This document shows positions 33,596 through 42,586 of a stretch of DNA of 64,000 bases, piece by piece. The DNA lies in the NCBI GenBank assembly GCA_036508875.1, contig DATCGP010000012.1, positions 1 through 64,000 of the forward strand, in the 5' to 3' direction. The translations under genes were made by a program, and so were the position numbers. The notes below the pieces were generated by a model. It saw nothing but the letters and a program-made list of their open reading frames with translations. It did not search any database and was not told the origin of the DNA. Every line of letters starts with the position of its first letter. Positions within the stretch are counted from its first letter, which is position 1. The stretch is from PALSA-660 sp036508875 (GTDB taxonomy: Bacteria > Actinomycetota > Coriobacteriia > Anaerosomatales > PALSA-660).

Positions 33596-34652
33596 CATCA
33601 GCTTCCTCCAGTTCGATCGCTATCCGACGTACCAGGTGTTCATGGTCATCGTGATGGCGGTCGCCGCCGCGGTGCTGCTGTTGCCGTTGTGGATCCGCCT
33701 CGTGCGGTATCGGAACATCGGCCAGCAGGTCCGGGCAGACGGCCCGCAGGGGCACCTCGTCAAACAGGGCACGCCGACGATGGGCGGGGTCCTTATCATG
33801 CTCGTCGTCACCGCGGTGTTCCTCGCGATCGGGCACGCTGACCCGCCCAGCCTTCTCGCCCTCGGGGCGATGCTCGCCTGCGGCGTGCTCGGCTTCGTGG
33901 ACGACTACGCGAAGGTCATAAAGGAGAGGTCGCTCGGCCTGACAGCCCTGACCAAGATCGTCTGGCAGGTGGCGATCTCTCTGACGATCGGCCTGGTGGC
34001 GGTCAACTGGGTGGGCGTGAGCGCGAAGGTCGACCTGCCTTTGCTCGGGCTCGGCATGGATCTTGGCATCTTGAGCAGCACGTTCGCCGTCGCCGGTCAC
34101 ATGATCGTGGTCCCGTGGCTCTACCTGCTGCTCGTTTGCTTCATGGTCGTCGGGTTCAGCAACACCGTGAATCTGACCGACGGCCTCGACGGTCTTGCTG
34201 CTGGCACCGTCACGATCGTCATGTTCGCGTTCGCAGCCATCGCGTTCCGCCAGAACCACCTGCCCGTTGCGCTCGTGGCTGCGGCGGTCGCTGGTGCGTG
34301 CATCGGCTTCCTCTGGTACAACAGCTATCCCGCCGACATCTTCATGGGGGACACCGGCTCGCTCGGATTGGGGGCGGTCATCGCCACGCTGGCGATCGTC
34401 ACCAAGACGGAACTGCTCTCCGTGCTGATCGGCGGCATCTACGTGATAGAGGGACTGTCGGTCATCCTGCAGGTCGCCTCGTTCAAGCTCACGGGGAAGC
34501 GCATCTTCCGCATGGCGCCGATACACCACCATTTCGAGATGAAGGGCTGGAGCGAGACCAAGATCATGGTGCGCTTCTGGATCGTCACTGGCGTCTTCGC
34601 CGGCGCCGGATTCGCCCTCTACTTCCTCTCCCAGCTCCAGGTCGGTTCCTGA
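33588..34652 (+). CDS. mraY: Phospho-MurNAc-pentapeptide transferase MraY
   Basis: MraY makes lipid I by transferring phospho-MurNAc-pentapeptide to undecaprenyl phosphate. The 354-residue polytopic enzyme has about ten membrane segments and all active-site motifs: GTPTMGG, FVDDYAKVIKE, NLTDGLDGLA, FMGDTGSLGLG and the histidine-rich PIHHHFEMKGWSE. It is the active family counterpart of the degenerate protein encoded at 13.5 kb. Start overlaps murF. Confidence 0.97.
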   Translation: MPSISFLQFDRYPTYQVFMVIVMAVAAAVLLLPLWIRLVRYRNIGQQVRADGPQGHLVKQGTPTMGGVLIMLVVTAVFLAIGHADPPSLLALGAMLACGVLGFVDDYAKVIKERSLGLTALTKIVWQVAISLTIGLVAVNWVGVSAKVDLPLLGLGMDLGILSSTFAVAGHMIVVPWLYLLLVCFMVVGFSNTVNLTDGLDGLAAGTVTIVMFAFAAIAFRQNHLPVALVAAAVAGACIGFLWYNSYPADIFMGDTGSLGLGAVIATLAIVTKTELLSVLIGGIYVIEGLSVILQVASFKLTGKRIFRMAPIHHHFEMKGWSETKIMVRFWIVTGVFAGAGFALYFLSQLQVGS

Positions 34653-34653
34653 C

Positions 34654-36033
34654 GTGCCGAACCTGAGCGGACGTGTCGCGATACTCGGCCTCGGCCGTTC
34701 CGGCGAGGCCGTCGTCGACTGGGCGCTCGGTAGGCCCGGCTGTGTGCCCGGTGACGTCGAGGTGTACGTGGAGCATGACACTCCAGCGCTGCGATCGACC
34801 GCTGAAGGCATGCGCGCGCGCGGCGTGGGCGTGTCGCTCGGTGCGTCCGATCTCGGCGGGCAGGCACCCGACCTGATCGTCGCGTCTCCAGGCATCGCTC
34901 CACACAGGCCCCTGATGGTCGCAGCGCGAGAGAGCGGCTCACCCGTGATCTCCGAGCTGGAGCTCGCATACCTCGTCGGTCGCGCCCCGTTCATCGCCGT
35001 CACCGGCACGAACGGCAAGACCACGACGACCGCGTTGATCGCCCATCTGCTGGTCACGGCCGGCATTGACGCGCGGCCCGCCGGCAACATAGGCCAGCCG
35101 GCGTTGGGTGTCGCGCGCGACGTCCCCGTCGACGGAGTCGTGGTGGGGGAGTGTTCTTCGTTCCAGCTCGCGCTCACCGCGGAGTTCCATCCGCGGGTCG
35201 CCGTGCTCCTCAACATCACTCCGGATCACATCGATTGGCACGGTTCGTTCGAGAGGTACGCGGCGGACAAGCTTCGCATCTTCGCGAACCAGGGTCCCGG
35301 CGATACAGCGGTGGTGGACGTCGACGACCCTGAGTCCGCTTCGGTTGCCTCGACACTGGCCCTGGGCAAGGCGCTGTTGCTGCGCGTGAGCGTCTGCGAC
35401 GGCGGCGAGGCTCGTGTGGAGGATGGTGAGCTGGTCGTCGACACCGGAAGCGGCCCTCAGCGCCTGGTGCGCCCGGACGAGCTGCAGATCCGCGGCGCGC
35501 ACAACGTGTCGAACGCGCTGTCGGCGGCGGCCGCAGCCCTTGCTTTCGGGGCACACATCGACGCGGTCCGCGAGGGGCTGCGCACCTTCGCACCGATCGA
35601 GCACCGTCTCGAGCCGGTGGCCACGGTCGGCGGTGTGCTGTTCGTGAACGACTCCAAGGCGACGAACCCCGACGCGGTGCTGAAGGCGCTCACCGCCTTC
35701 GACGAGCGCCCCCTGATCGTGATGCTCGGAGGGCGCAACAAGGGCAACGACTTCGATGGGCTCGCTCGTGCGTGCAAGAGGCAGGCGAGACTGTGCGTGT
35801 TGTACGGAGAGGCGCGCGGCGAGCTCGTGGCCTCGTTCGAACGCGTCGGGGCCGCCTTCCGGATCGCGGACGGGATGCTGGATGCGCTCGCTGAGGCGGC
35901 AGGCCTCGCGCGCGAGGGTGACGTCGTCCTCTTGTCTCCCGCGTGCGCCAGCTTCGACGAGTTCGCGGACTTCCAGGATCGAGGCCGCAGGTTCGCGGCC
36001 GCGGTCGGCGCTATCGCAGGCGGGCCGCGATGA
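34654..36033 (+). CDS. murD: UDP-MurNAc-L-alanine:D-glutamate ligase
   Basis: MurD adds D-glutamate to UDP-MurNAc-L-alanine. The 459-residue protein has the N-terminal Rossmann-like UDP site (VAILGLGRSGEAVV), the P-loop GTNGKTTTT, LNITPDHIDWH and the C-terminal domain with NDSKATNPDAVLKAL and LLSPACASFDEF. GTG at 34654 follows mraY after one base. The stop overlaps ftsW by four. Confidence 0.96.
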   Translation: MPNLSGRVAILGLGRSGEAVVDWALGRPGCVPGDVEVYVEHDTPALRSTAEGMRARGVGVSLGASDLGGQAPDLIVASPGIAPHRPLMVAARESGSPVISELELAYLVGRAPFIAVTGTNGKTTTTALIAHLLVTAGIDARPAGNIGQPALGVARDVPVDGVVVGECSSFQLALTAEFHPRVAVLLNITPDHIDWHGSFERYAADKLRIFANQGPGDTAVVDVDDPESASVASTLALGKALLLRVSVCDGGEARVEDGELVVDTGSGPQRLVRPDELQIRGAHNVSNALSAAAAALAFGAHIDAVREGLRTFAPIEHRLEPVATVGGVLFVNDSKATNPDAVLKALTAFDERPLIVMLGGRNKGNDFDGLARACKRQARLCVLYGEARGELVASFERVGAAFRIADGMLDALAEAAGLAREGDVVLLSPACASFDEFADFQDRGRRFAAAVGAIAGGPR

Positions 36034-37169
36034 CGACCAGCGATGCGCAGCCGCAGTCAGGGGCGAAGTATCTGCTCCTCGGCACGACTGTCTTCCTGGC
36101 GCTGGGCGGGCTGCTGATGATCTTCTCGGCATCGGCTGTCACGGACTTCATCAGCAGCGGGAACAGCTACGACCACGTGATGCATCAAGCCGTGTTCCTC
36201 GTCATCGGGATCATCGGACTGGCCTTCTGCTCACGCTTGTCCCAGGGGCTCATCCGAAGGACAGGATGGTGGATCCTGCTGGTCTCGGATGCCGCGCTCG
36301 TGTATGTCCTGGTCTCGGGTGTCGGGAAGTGGGGGGCGGTCCGCTGGATCGACCTCGGCTTCACGACCCTGCAGCCGTCGGAGTTCGCGAAGCTCGGATG
36401 CGTGCTGGTCTGTGCCGGGATCATGGCGGACCGGGCGAAGCACCCCGGCAGTCCGTGGAAGGACGACCTCCTCAAGGTGCTGCTGGCGGCGGGGATCCCG
36501 TTCGGGCTTGTCATGTTGCAGCCGGACATGGGAACGGCGATGTCGATCGTCGCGGCGGTGTTCGTGGTGCTGGTCCTCGGCGGGTTGCCAGGATGGATGA
36601 TCGCCGCCTCGGGCGCGGTGGCGGGCGTGAGCATACCCGCACTCATCTTCGCGAAGGGGTACCGCGCGGCACGCTTCCTGAGCTTCCTCGACCCGACCTC
36701 CGATCCGCAGGGGGCCGGGTATCAGATACTGCAGGCCCGCATCGCGTTCGGGTCCGGGGGCCTGTTCGGACTGGGCTTGGGGATGTCGCGCCAGAAGATC
36801 GGCTACCTGCCCGCCGCGCACACCGACTTCATCTTCGCCATCATCGGCGAGGAACTCGGGCTTCTCGGCAGCGCAGCCGTTGTGATCGCGTTCGGGCTCT
36901 TCTGCTACGCCGGCATCAAGCTCGCGTTGTCCGTGAAGGATCCCTATGCGCGTCTGGTGTCGGGGGGCCTGACCGCGATGATCGTGACACAGGCGATCAT
37001 CAACATGTCGTCGGTTACAGGCCTAATGCCGGTCATCGGTGTGCCACTGCCACTGGTCAGCTATGGTGGTTCTTCACTCGTGTTCACGCTCGGCTGCATC
37101 GGACTCATCCTCGCCACAACCTCCGGACGGACACGGGCGCGCGCGTCGTCCAGCGGTCGCGCGCAGTGA
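36030..37169 (+). CDS. ftsW: Septal peptidoglycan polymerase FtsW (SEDS family)
   Basis: FtsW is the SEDS glycosyltransferase that polymerises lipid II at the septum together with FtsI. The 379-residue protein has about ten membrane helices, the large extracytoplasmic loop with GAVRWIDLGFTTLQPSEFAKL (cited in part), LLMLQPDMGTAM-like sequence, and AAHTDFIFAIIGEELG with the family's conserved acidic residues. The ATG at 36030 overlaps the murD stop (ATGA); the frame is open further upstream but without homology. Position between murD and murG supports FtsW rather than RodA. Confidence 0.95.
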   Translation: MTTSDAQPQSGAKYLLLGTTVFLALGGLLMIFSASAVTDFISSGNSYDHVMHQAVFLVIGIIGLAFCSRLSQGLIRRTGWWILLVSDAALVYVLVSGVGKWGAVRWIDLGFTTLQPSEFAKLGCVLVCAGIMADRAKHPGSPWKDDLLKVLLAAGIPFGLVMLQPDMGTAMSIVAAVFVVLVLGGLPGWMIAASGAVAGVSIPALIFAKGYRAARFLSFLDPTSDPQGAGYQILQARIAFGSGGLFGLGLGMSRQKIGYLPAAHTDFIFAIIGEELGLLGSAAVVIAFGLFCYAGIKLALSVKDPYARLVSGGLTAMIVTQAIINMSSVTGLMPVIGVPLPLVSYGGSSLVFTLGCIGLILATTSGRTRARASSSGRAQ

Positions 37170-37191
37170 AACGGATCCGAGAGGAAGACCC

Positions 37192-38331
37192 ATGCGCGTA
37201 CTGGTGAGCGGGGGAGGCACGGCCGGGCACATCTACCCGGCGCTGTCCGTCGCCCGCGTTCTCGCCGGTGACGAGCACGAGGACGTGGTGTTCGTCGGTG
37301 CGCCGCACAGCCTCGAGGAGCGCCTCGCGACCGAGGCCGGTTTCGAGTTCATCCCCGTCCGCGTGAGCGGCTGGGACCGTGCGAGACCCGTCTCGTTGCT
37401 GACGGGTGGGTTCACGACTCTGGCGTCAGTGTCCCGCTGCGTGCGTCTCCTGCGCCGCGAGCGGGCGGACGTGGTCATCGGGTTCGGCGGTTACGTGTCG
37501 CTGCCGCTCGGTCTCGCCGCGGCGCTGACGCGCATCCCACTCGTGCTGCACGAGCAGAACGCAGTGCCGGGGGTCGCGAACCGCATGTTGGCTCGCTGGG
37601 CGCGATCCGTCTGTTTGACCTACGACTCATCGGCGGCGACGCTGAGGACGTCGGGGAGCACGATCGTCACGGGCAACCCTGTGCGTGAGGCTGTCCTCGA
37701 GGCTGACGGCGCGAGGGGACGTGATGCTTTCGGCATCGCACCCGGCGATCTCGTGCTCCTGGTGTTCGGCGGCAGCCGCGGCGCGCGACATCTCAACGAG
37801 GCTTTGGTAAACCTCTACCCGAGGCTTAGGGAACTTGGACATCTGCAGGTGGTGCAGATAGCGGGTCCCAAAGAAGCCGCAACGGTGCGCGCGGGATTGG
37901 CTCGGATCTCGGGCGACGCGCCTGTCTGGTGGAAGATAGAGGAGTACGTCGACGGCATGGGCGACCTGCTGGCCGCGGCGGATCTCGTGGTCTGCCGCTC
38001 GGGAGCGACGACGCTGGCCGAGCTTTCCGCAATCGGGCGGGCGTCGGTGTTGGTGCCTTACCCGTACGCGACCGACGATCACCAGACGCGCAACGCGGAG
38101 CCGTTCATCGAGGTCGACGCGGCGGAGGTGGTCGCGGACTCAGGCCTGGACGGGTCCGAGTTCGGCCGGATCGTGATCTCGTTGCTGGAGGACCCGCAGC
38201 GGCGCGCTATCATGGCCGCCGTTGCCCGGACGCTCGGACGCCGGGACGCCGCACGGGCGGTGGCGGAAGTCGCACTCGCAGCAGTCGGCGGCGCACTTGC
38301 ATCGCACGACGACAAGAGAGGCGGACAGTGA
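37192..38331 (+). CDS. murG: UDP-GlcNAc:lipid I N-acetylglucosaminyltransferase MurG
   Basis: MurG converts lipid I to lipid II on the inner membrane face. The 379-residue GT28 protein has the N-terminal GGGTAGHIYPALS loop, VIGFGGYVSLP, HEQNAVPGVANR, FGGSRGARHLNEAL and the UDP-GlcNAc site CRSGATTLAEL. The ATG at 37192 has GAGAGGAAG upstream. The gene ends in a four-base overlap with murC. Confidence 0.97.
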   Translation: MRVLVSGGGTAGHIYPALSVARVLAGDEHEDVVFVGAPHSLEERLATEAGFEFIPVRVSGWDRARPVSLLTGGFTTLASVSRCVRLLRRERADVVIGFGGYVSLPLGLAAALTRIPLVLHEQNAVPGVANRMLARWARSVCLTYDSSAATLRTSGSTIVTGNPVREAVLEADGARGRDAFGIAPGDLVLLVFGGSRGARHLNEALVNLYPRLRELGHLQVVQIAGPKEAATVRAGLARISGDAPVWWKIEEYVDGMGDLLAAADLVVCRSGATTLAELSAIGRASVLVPYPYATDDHQTRNAEPFIEVDAAEVVADSGLDGSEFGRIVISLLEDPQRRAIMAAVARTLGRRDAARAVAEVALAAVGGALASHDDKRGGQ

Positions 38332-39722
38332 GCTCCGCGTACGCACATTTCATCGGGATCGGTGGAGCCGGCATGAGCGGGCTCGCCCGTGTCCTGCACG
38401 AGCGCGGTCAGGTCGTGACCGGATCGGACATGCGGCACTCGCGCTACGCGGCCGCGCTGGCCGACATGGGCGTGCCCGTGGCGATCGGCCACGACGCCGC
38501 GAACCTCGGTGACCCGGAGATCGTCGTCGTCTCTTCCGCCATACCCGAGAGCAATCCCGAGTTGGCAGAGGCGCGCATGAGAGGGCTGACCGTCTGGCCG
38601 AGGGCCCGCATGCTGGCCGCGCTCGCCGGCGACCAGCTGACCGTCGCGGTCGCCGGCACCCATGGGAAGACGTCGACGAGCGCGATGGCTGCGGCGGCCT
38701 TCATCGCTGCGGGCGAGGACCCGACGTTCCTGATCGGGGGCGAGCTGACGGGGTTGGGCGGCAACGCGCGGTGCGGATCCGGCCGCTACTACGTGGTCGA
38801 GGCGGACGAGTCGGACGGCTCATTCCTGCTACTGGACCCGTATTGCGCGATCGTGACGAACGTGGAAGCCGATCATCTCGACCACTACGGCTCGTTCGAG
38901 GAGATCGTCGAGACGTTCACGCGGTTCCTCGCGCGCGTGCACCCCAACGGCGTGGCGGTGCTCTGTGCGGACGACCCGGTGCTTCGGCGCCTTGCCGCCG
39001 TTCTCGAACGGCGCGTCGTGACCTACGGTCGCGCGGCCGATGCCGACGTTAGGCTCGTCTCGTTCGATCCCACGGAGTCGGGCAGCGCGTTCATGGTGGG
39101 GCTGCCCGATGGGCGTGAGATCGCGTGCGCGGTCTGCACGCCGGGCGAGCACATGGCCCTGAACGCGACCGCGGTGCTCGCGGCCGCTTGGGCGCTCGGA
39201 GTCGACCTTGAGGCTGCGGCCCACGGGATCGCCGCGTTCGCGGGCGTGAAGCGCAGGTTCGAGGAGATCGGGCGCGTGGCAGGCGTGCGCGTGGTCGACG
39301 ACTACGCGCACCACCCGACAGAGGTGAAAGCCACGCTCGAGGCAGCGCGCGCCGCTACCGAGGGCAGCGTCTGGGTCGTGTTCCAGCCCCACCGCTTCAC
39401 ACGGACGGCGGCCCTCTCCCGCGAGTTCGGAGAGGCGTTCGGAGCGGCCGACCGTGTGGTCCTTCTCGATGTCTACAGCGCCGGAGAGGCGCCCGTGCCC
39501 GGCGTCTCGGGCAAGACCGTCGTCGACGCGCTCTTGCGCTCGCACCCGCGCACCCGGCTCGCCTACTTCCCGCATCGCTCGGCGACAGCCTCATACGTCG
39601 CCGGGCGCGCCCGTCCTGGTGACCTCGTGCTGACGATGGGCGCGGGCGACGTGACAGCCCTGGCTCCGGAGATCGTGCGCGCATTGAGCGAGCGCGTGGC
39701 GTCGGGAGGTGGCGCGGCATGA
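38328..39722 (+). CDS. murC: UDP-MurNAc:L-alanine ligase
   Basis: MurC adds the first stem-peptide residue, L-alanine. The 464-residue protein starts with SSAYAHFIGIGGAGMSGLAR, has the P-loop AGTHGKTSTSAM, VEADESDGSFL, NVEADHLDHYG and the C-terminal VVDDYAHHPTEVKAT. GTG at 38328 overlaps the murG stop by four bases and has AGAGG seven bases upstream. Confidence 0.97.
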   Translation: MSSAYAHFIGIGGAGMSGLARVLHERGQVVTGSDMRHSRYAAALADMGVPVAIGHDAANLGDPEIVVVSSAIPESNPELAEARMRGLTVWPRARMLAALAGDQLTVAVAGTHGKTSTSAMAAAAFIAAGEDPTFLIGGELTGLGGNARCGSGRYYVVEADESDGSFLLLDPYCAIVTNVEADHLDHYGSFEEIVETFTRFLARVHPNGVAVLCADDPVLRRLAAVLERRVVTYGRAADADVRLVSFDPTESGSAFMVGLPDGREIACAVCTPGEHMALNATAVLAAAWALGVDLEAAAHGIAAFAGVKRRFEEIGRVAGVRVVDDYAHHPTEVKATLEAARAATEGSVWVVFQPHRFTRTAALSREFGEAFGAADRVVLLDVYSAGEAPVPGVSGKTVVDALLRSHPRTRLAYFPHRSATASYVAGRARPGDLVLTMGAGDVTALAPEIVRALSERVASGGGAA

Positions 39723-40636
39723 GCGTCGCGGATGCCAGGGCGCGCTTGACGGCACAGCTCGTGGGAGAAGTGCGCAAGGGCGAGCCCATGGCCCGGCACA
39801 CCACGTTTCGGATCGGCGGCCCGGCGGCGCTCTTCTGTGTCCTCGAGACCGTCCATGACCTCGCACTAGCTCTTCCGATCCTGGAGGAGGAAGGCGTCGA
39901 GTGGACGGTGGTCGGCAAGGGCAGCGACCTTCTCGTCTCGGACGAGGGGTACCCCGGCGCGGTCCTCATCCTCGGCCGCGAGTTCAAGCGGCACGCGGTC
40001 GAGGGCGGCCTTCTCCGGGCGGGAGCGGGATGCGTGCTCGCGCATCTCGTGCAGGAGGCTTTCAACCGTGGGCTGTTGGGCCTCGAATGGGCTGTCGGGA
40101 TCCCCGGGACCGTGGGGGGCGCGCTCGTGATGAACGCGGGCACGAAGGAGGGCTGGATCGGTCAGGTCGTCGACACCGTCACCCTCTACGTCCCCGGTGA
40201 AGGCTTCGTGCTCGTCCACGGGCGGGACGTCGCGTGGGAGTACCGGCGCAGCGGCCTGGCGGGCCGCGGTATCATCCTCGAGGCATCGATGCGCGTGTCG
40301 GAGATCGACCCTTTGCGCATCCGCGCCCGCATGGAGAGAAGCCTCAAGGACCGCAAGGCGACGCAACCGATGGGCCAGCCCAGCGCCGGGAGCGTCTTCA
40401 TGAACCCGCCGGACGACTCTGCGGGCCGACTGATCGAGAGCGTCGGCCTGAAGGGGACTCGCGAGGGCGGCGCACGCGTTTCCCCGGCGCACGCGAACTT
40501 CATCGTCAACGAAGGCGGGGCGAGGGCGGCCGACGTGGTCCGGCTCATCCGCCTCATCCAGGACCGGGTGAAATCGGAGACCGGCACGGAGCTCAGACCG
40601 GAGATCAAGTTCCTTGGCCACTTCGAAGAAGCGTGA
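39719..40636 (+). CDS. murB: UDP-N-acetylenolpyruvoylglucosamine reductase
   Basis: MurB, an FAD enzyme, reduces UDP-GlcNAc-enolpyruvate to UDP-MurNAc. The 305-residue length indicates the shorter type II form. FAD-site motifs are HTTFRIGGPA, VVGKGSDLLV and GIPGTVGGALVMNAG; the catalytic serine lies in PSAGSVFMNP. It overlaps murC by four bases. A TTG in its last codons starts ftsQ. Confidence 0.96.
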   Translation: MSVADARARLTAQLVGEVRKGEPMARHTTFRIGGPAALFCVLETVHDLALALPILEEEGVEWTVVGKGSDLLVSDEGYPGAVLILGREFKRHAVEGGLLRAGAGCVLAHLVQEAFNRGLLGLEWAVGIPGTVGGALVMNAGTKEGWIGQVVDTVTLYVPGEGFVLVHGRDVAWEYRRSGLAGRGIILEASMRVSEIDPLRIRARMERSLKDRKATQPMGQPSAGSVFMNPPDDSAGRLIESVGLKGTREGGARVSPAHANFIVNEGGARAADVVRLIRLIQDRVKSETGTELRPEIKFLGHFEEA

Positions 40637-41528
40637 GACCGTCTTCATATCGACCGCCCAGCGCGATCGGGCGGCTGCACGCCGGACACACACGGACGCA
40701 GGCAAGCGGGCGCGCGCTGGTTCCTCGCCCAAGCCGAGAAGCGACGCGCGTGCGCTTGCCGAGGCACGGCGTGCCGAGCGCGACGGCCGCATAGCCGAAA
40801 GGCGTCGGATGACCCGGCTACGGGCGCTTGGCGTCTTCGCGATCGTCGCGATCGTCGTCACCGCGTGCGTCTGGGTGTACAACTCGGACCTGTTCAAGAT
40901 CACCAACGTCGAGGTCGTGGCGACCGAACACGTCTCCAGTGAAGACGTGCTCGCGCTGGCGGCGGTCCCGCCGGACGCGACGCTGCTCCGATTCCCGGCG
41001 GACGAGGTCGCGGCCCGGGTCGCGGCCGACCCCTGGGTGGCCTCCGTCATCGTGTCGCGGGTGTTCCCCTCAGGGATGCGCATCCGAGTGACGGAGCGCG
41101 TACCGGAGGCCATGGTCGATGCGGGCAACGCCTTCATGCTCATCGACGCGCAAGGCATGGTCATCGCCACCGCGACCGTCGGCGCCACCGCGACGGTGCC
41201 TGTCATCCAGGACGTGCCTGGCCTCGATCTGAAGCCGGGCAGGAAGACCGTTTCCGAGCCGCTCCTGAACGCACTCGCCGTCCTGAACGGGATCAGCCGC
41301 GAGCTGGCCGCCATGGTCGTGAGTGTCGATGCGGCCACCGTGGACGGCACGACGCTCACGACGGCGAGCCGGGTCGAGATCGTGATCGGGCAGGCCGATG
41401 ACGCGCAGAACCCACTTGCGACGAAGGACGCGCTCGCGCGCGGTATTCTCGCGGAGCAGAACGGCAAGGTGGTGGGCATAGACGTGCGGCTGGTCGATCG
41501 GCCGACGTCCCATGGCCTGCCCAAGTAG
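40614..41528 (+). CDS. ftsQ: Cell division protein FtsQ/DivIB
   Basis: This bitopic division protein links early and late divisome parts. The 304-residue reading has a basic cytoplasmic tail of about 66 residues, a membrane helix at about 68-88, then the POTRA domain (FKITNVEVVATEHVSSEDV and following) and a beta domain. The start is uncertain: a TTG at 40614 inside murB gives the full tail, while the first ATG, at 40809, would leave almost none. The tail is dense in Arg, Lys and Ala, which fits a cytoplasmic segment, so I prefer the TTG. Confidence 0.88.
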   Translation: MATSKKRETVFISTAQRDRAAARRTHTDAGKRARAGSSPKPRSDARALAEARRAERDGRIAERRRMTRLRALGVFAIVAIVVTACVWVYNSDLFKITNVEVVATEHVSSEDVLALAAVPPDATLLRFPADEVAARVAADPWVASVIVSRVFPSGMRIRVTERVPEAMVDAGNAFMLIDAQGMVIATATVGATATVPVIQDVPGLDLKPGRKTVSEPLLNALAVLNGISRELAAMVVSVDAATVDGTTLTTASRVEIVIGQADDAQNPLATKDALARGILAEQNGKVVGIDVRLVDRPTSHGLPK

Positions 41529-41552
41529 CGCCTCGGGACCGAGCAAGGTACC

Positions 41553-41644
41553 AGGAGGTCTCATGAACGGTTCGAGGACGACAACGAGACAGCCGGTGGT
41601 GCCAAGGGTGGCGACCCGCGCTCGCGGCGATCATCGCGCTCTCG
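41553..41644 (+). other. Strong ribosome site and ATG in a different frame from the L,D-transpeptidase
   Basis: AGGAGG at 41553-41558 and ATG at 41563 form the best start signal here, but the frame reads MNGSRTTTRQPVVPRVATRA and then runs into an unrelated Arg-rich sequence ending near 41715. One base skipped near 41615-41622 would join these basic residues to the hydrophobic signal core LAAIIALSVLAAPPIAAAL of the transpeptidase frame. That frame has a stop at 41564-41566 and no start codon before 41645. Confidence 0.65.
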
Positions 41645-42385
41645 GTGCTCGCAGCCCCTCCTATCGCTGCCGCGCTGACCCTGGTCGCACCCGCCCCGCT
41701 GGCCGGGCCCGCTGAGATAGTGGTGGCGCTCGAGGCGGGGGAGGGAGCCGGGCGGCCACGGATCACGTCACCGGCAAAGGCCCGCATGGTCAGCCCGGTC
41801 GCAGCCAAGGCACAGGCCGGAGCTTCCACGGCGACGCTGACGCTGGAGGTCAACGGCACGGTCGTGAGGAGCGTCGCTTGCCATCCCGGTGCGGTCGTCG
41901 ATCTTGGTTCAGCTCGCCTCGCGAAGGGCGCCAACTCCATCGCCGTGATCGCCACGAGCCTGAGAGGTGAGACCACCTCGGCCATCAGGCCGGTCGCGCG
42001 CTACGAGTGGCCCTACTCGACCTGCATCGTCGTCGACAAGAGCGACTATCGCCTCTACCGGGTCAAAGGGCAGCAGCTGGTCGCCTCGTACAAGATTGCG
42101 CACGGCAGGCACAACCGGACCCCGGTCGCCACGTGGAAGATCCTCGCGAAGTACAAGACCGACCCGCACAGCGTCTACGGGCCGCGGAAGATGCGGATGT
42201 TCAGGCGCGTGGGCGCCCCCGGGCACTATCGGTACGTCTACACCCGGTACGCCATCCACGGCACCAACCAGCCGTCGAGCATCGGTCACCACGCGAGCCA
42301 CGGTTGCATACGGGTGTACAGCAGCGACGTGCTCAAGCTGTGGCCCCAGGTCCCGATCGGGACCTACGTGGTGACCCGGCAGTAG
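41645..42385 (+). CDS. L,D-transpeptidase (YkuD family), N-terminus probably frameshifted
   Basis: YkuD enzymes form 3-3 peptidoglycan cross-links or attach proteins to the wall. The catalytic domain covers the last 125 residues, from CIVVDKSDYRLYRV to the active site IHGTNQPSSIGHHASHGCIR (cited in part), with nucleophile Cys221 counted from GTG 41645. An Ig-like region precedes it (about residues 40-115). The GTG used here cuts off the hydrophobic core of the signal peptide, which lies in the same frame just upstream without a start codon. The good start at 41563 is in another frame. Position between ftsQ and ftsZ, where ftsA often lies, is unusual. Confidence 0.88.
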   Translation: MLAAPPIAAALTLVAPAPLAGPAEIVVALEAGEGAGRPRITSPAKARMVSPVAAKAQAGASTATLTLEVNGTVVRSVACHPGAVVDLGSARLAKGANSIAVIATSLRGETTSAIRPVARYEWPYSTCIVVDKSDYRLYRVKGQQLVASYKIAHGRHNRTPVATWKILAKYKTDPHSVYGPRKMRMFRRVGAPGHYRYVYTRYAIHGTNQPSSIGHHASHGCIRVYSSDVLKLWPQVPIGTYVVTRQ

Positions 42386-42468
42386 CCTGCGGCCGGGTCT
42401 GCGCGACCGGGACCGGCGTGGTTTCGTGCTCCGGAAGCCTGCGGCGACCATCTCCACGAAATCAGGGG

Positions 42469-42535
42469 TTGCATCTCGGGTAACCTTTATGCAAAGATTG
42501 AGTGTTCTGTCCGTACATTGACCCTGAACTAGAGC
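42469..42535 (+). promoter_or_regulatory. AT-richer region upstream of ftsZ, probable promoter region
   Basis: This is the least GC-rich stretch in the neighbourhood. It contains TTGCAT and ATGCAA as an inverted repeat (42469-42474 and 42489-42494), a TACATT -10-like hexamer at 42514-42519 and a TTGACC at 42518. No single -35/-10 pair is convincing, so I mark the region rather than one promoter. Confidence 0.4.
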
Positions 42536-42586
42536 CTTATGGTACAGACGCCGGGCATCAGCCCGGCAGAGGGAGGAGAAGCGCAG

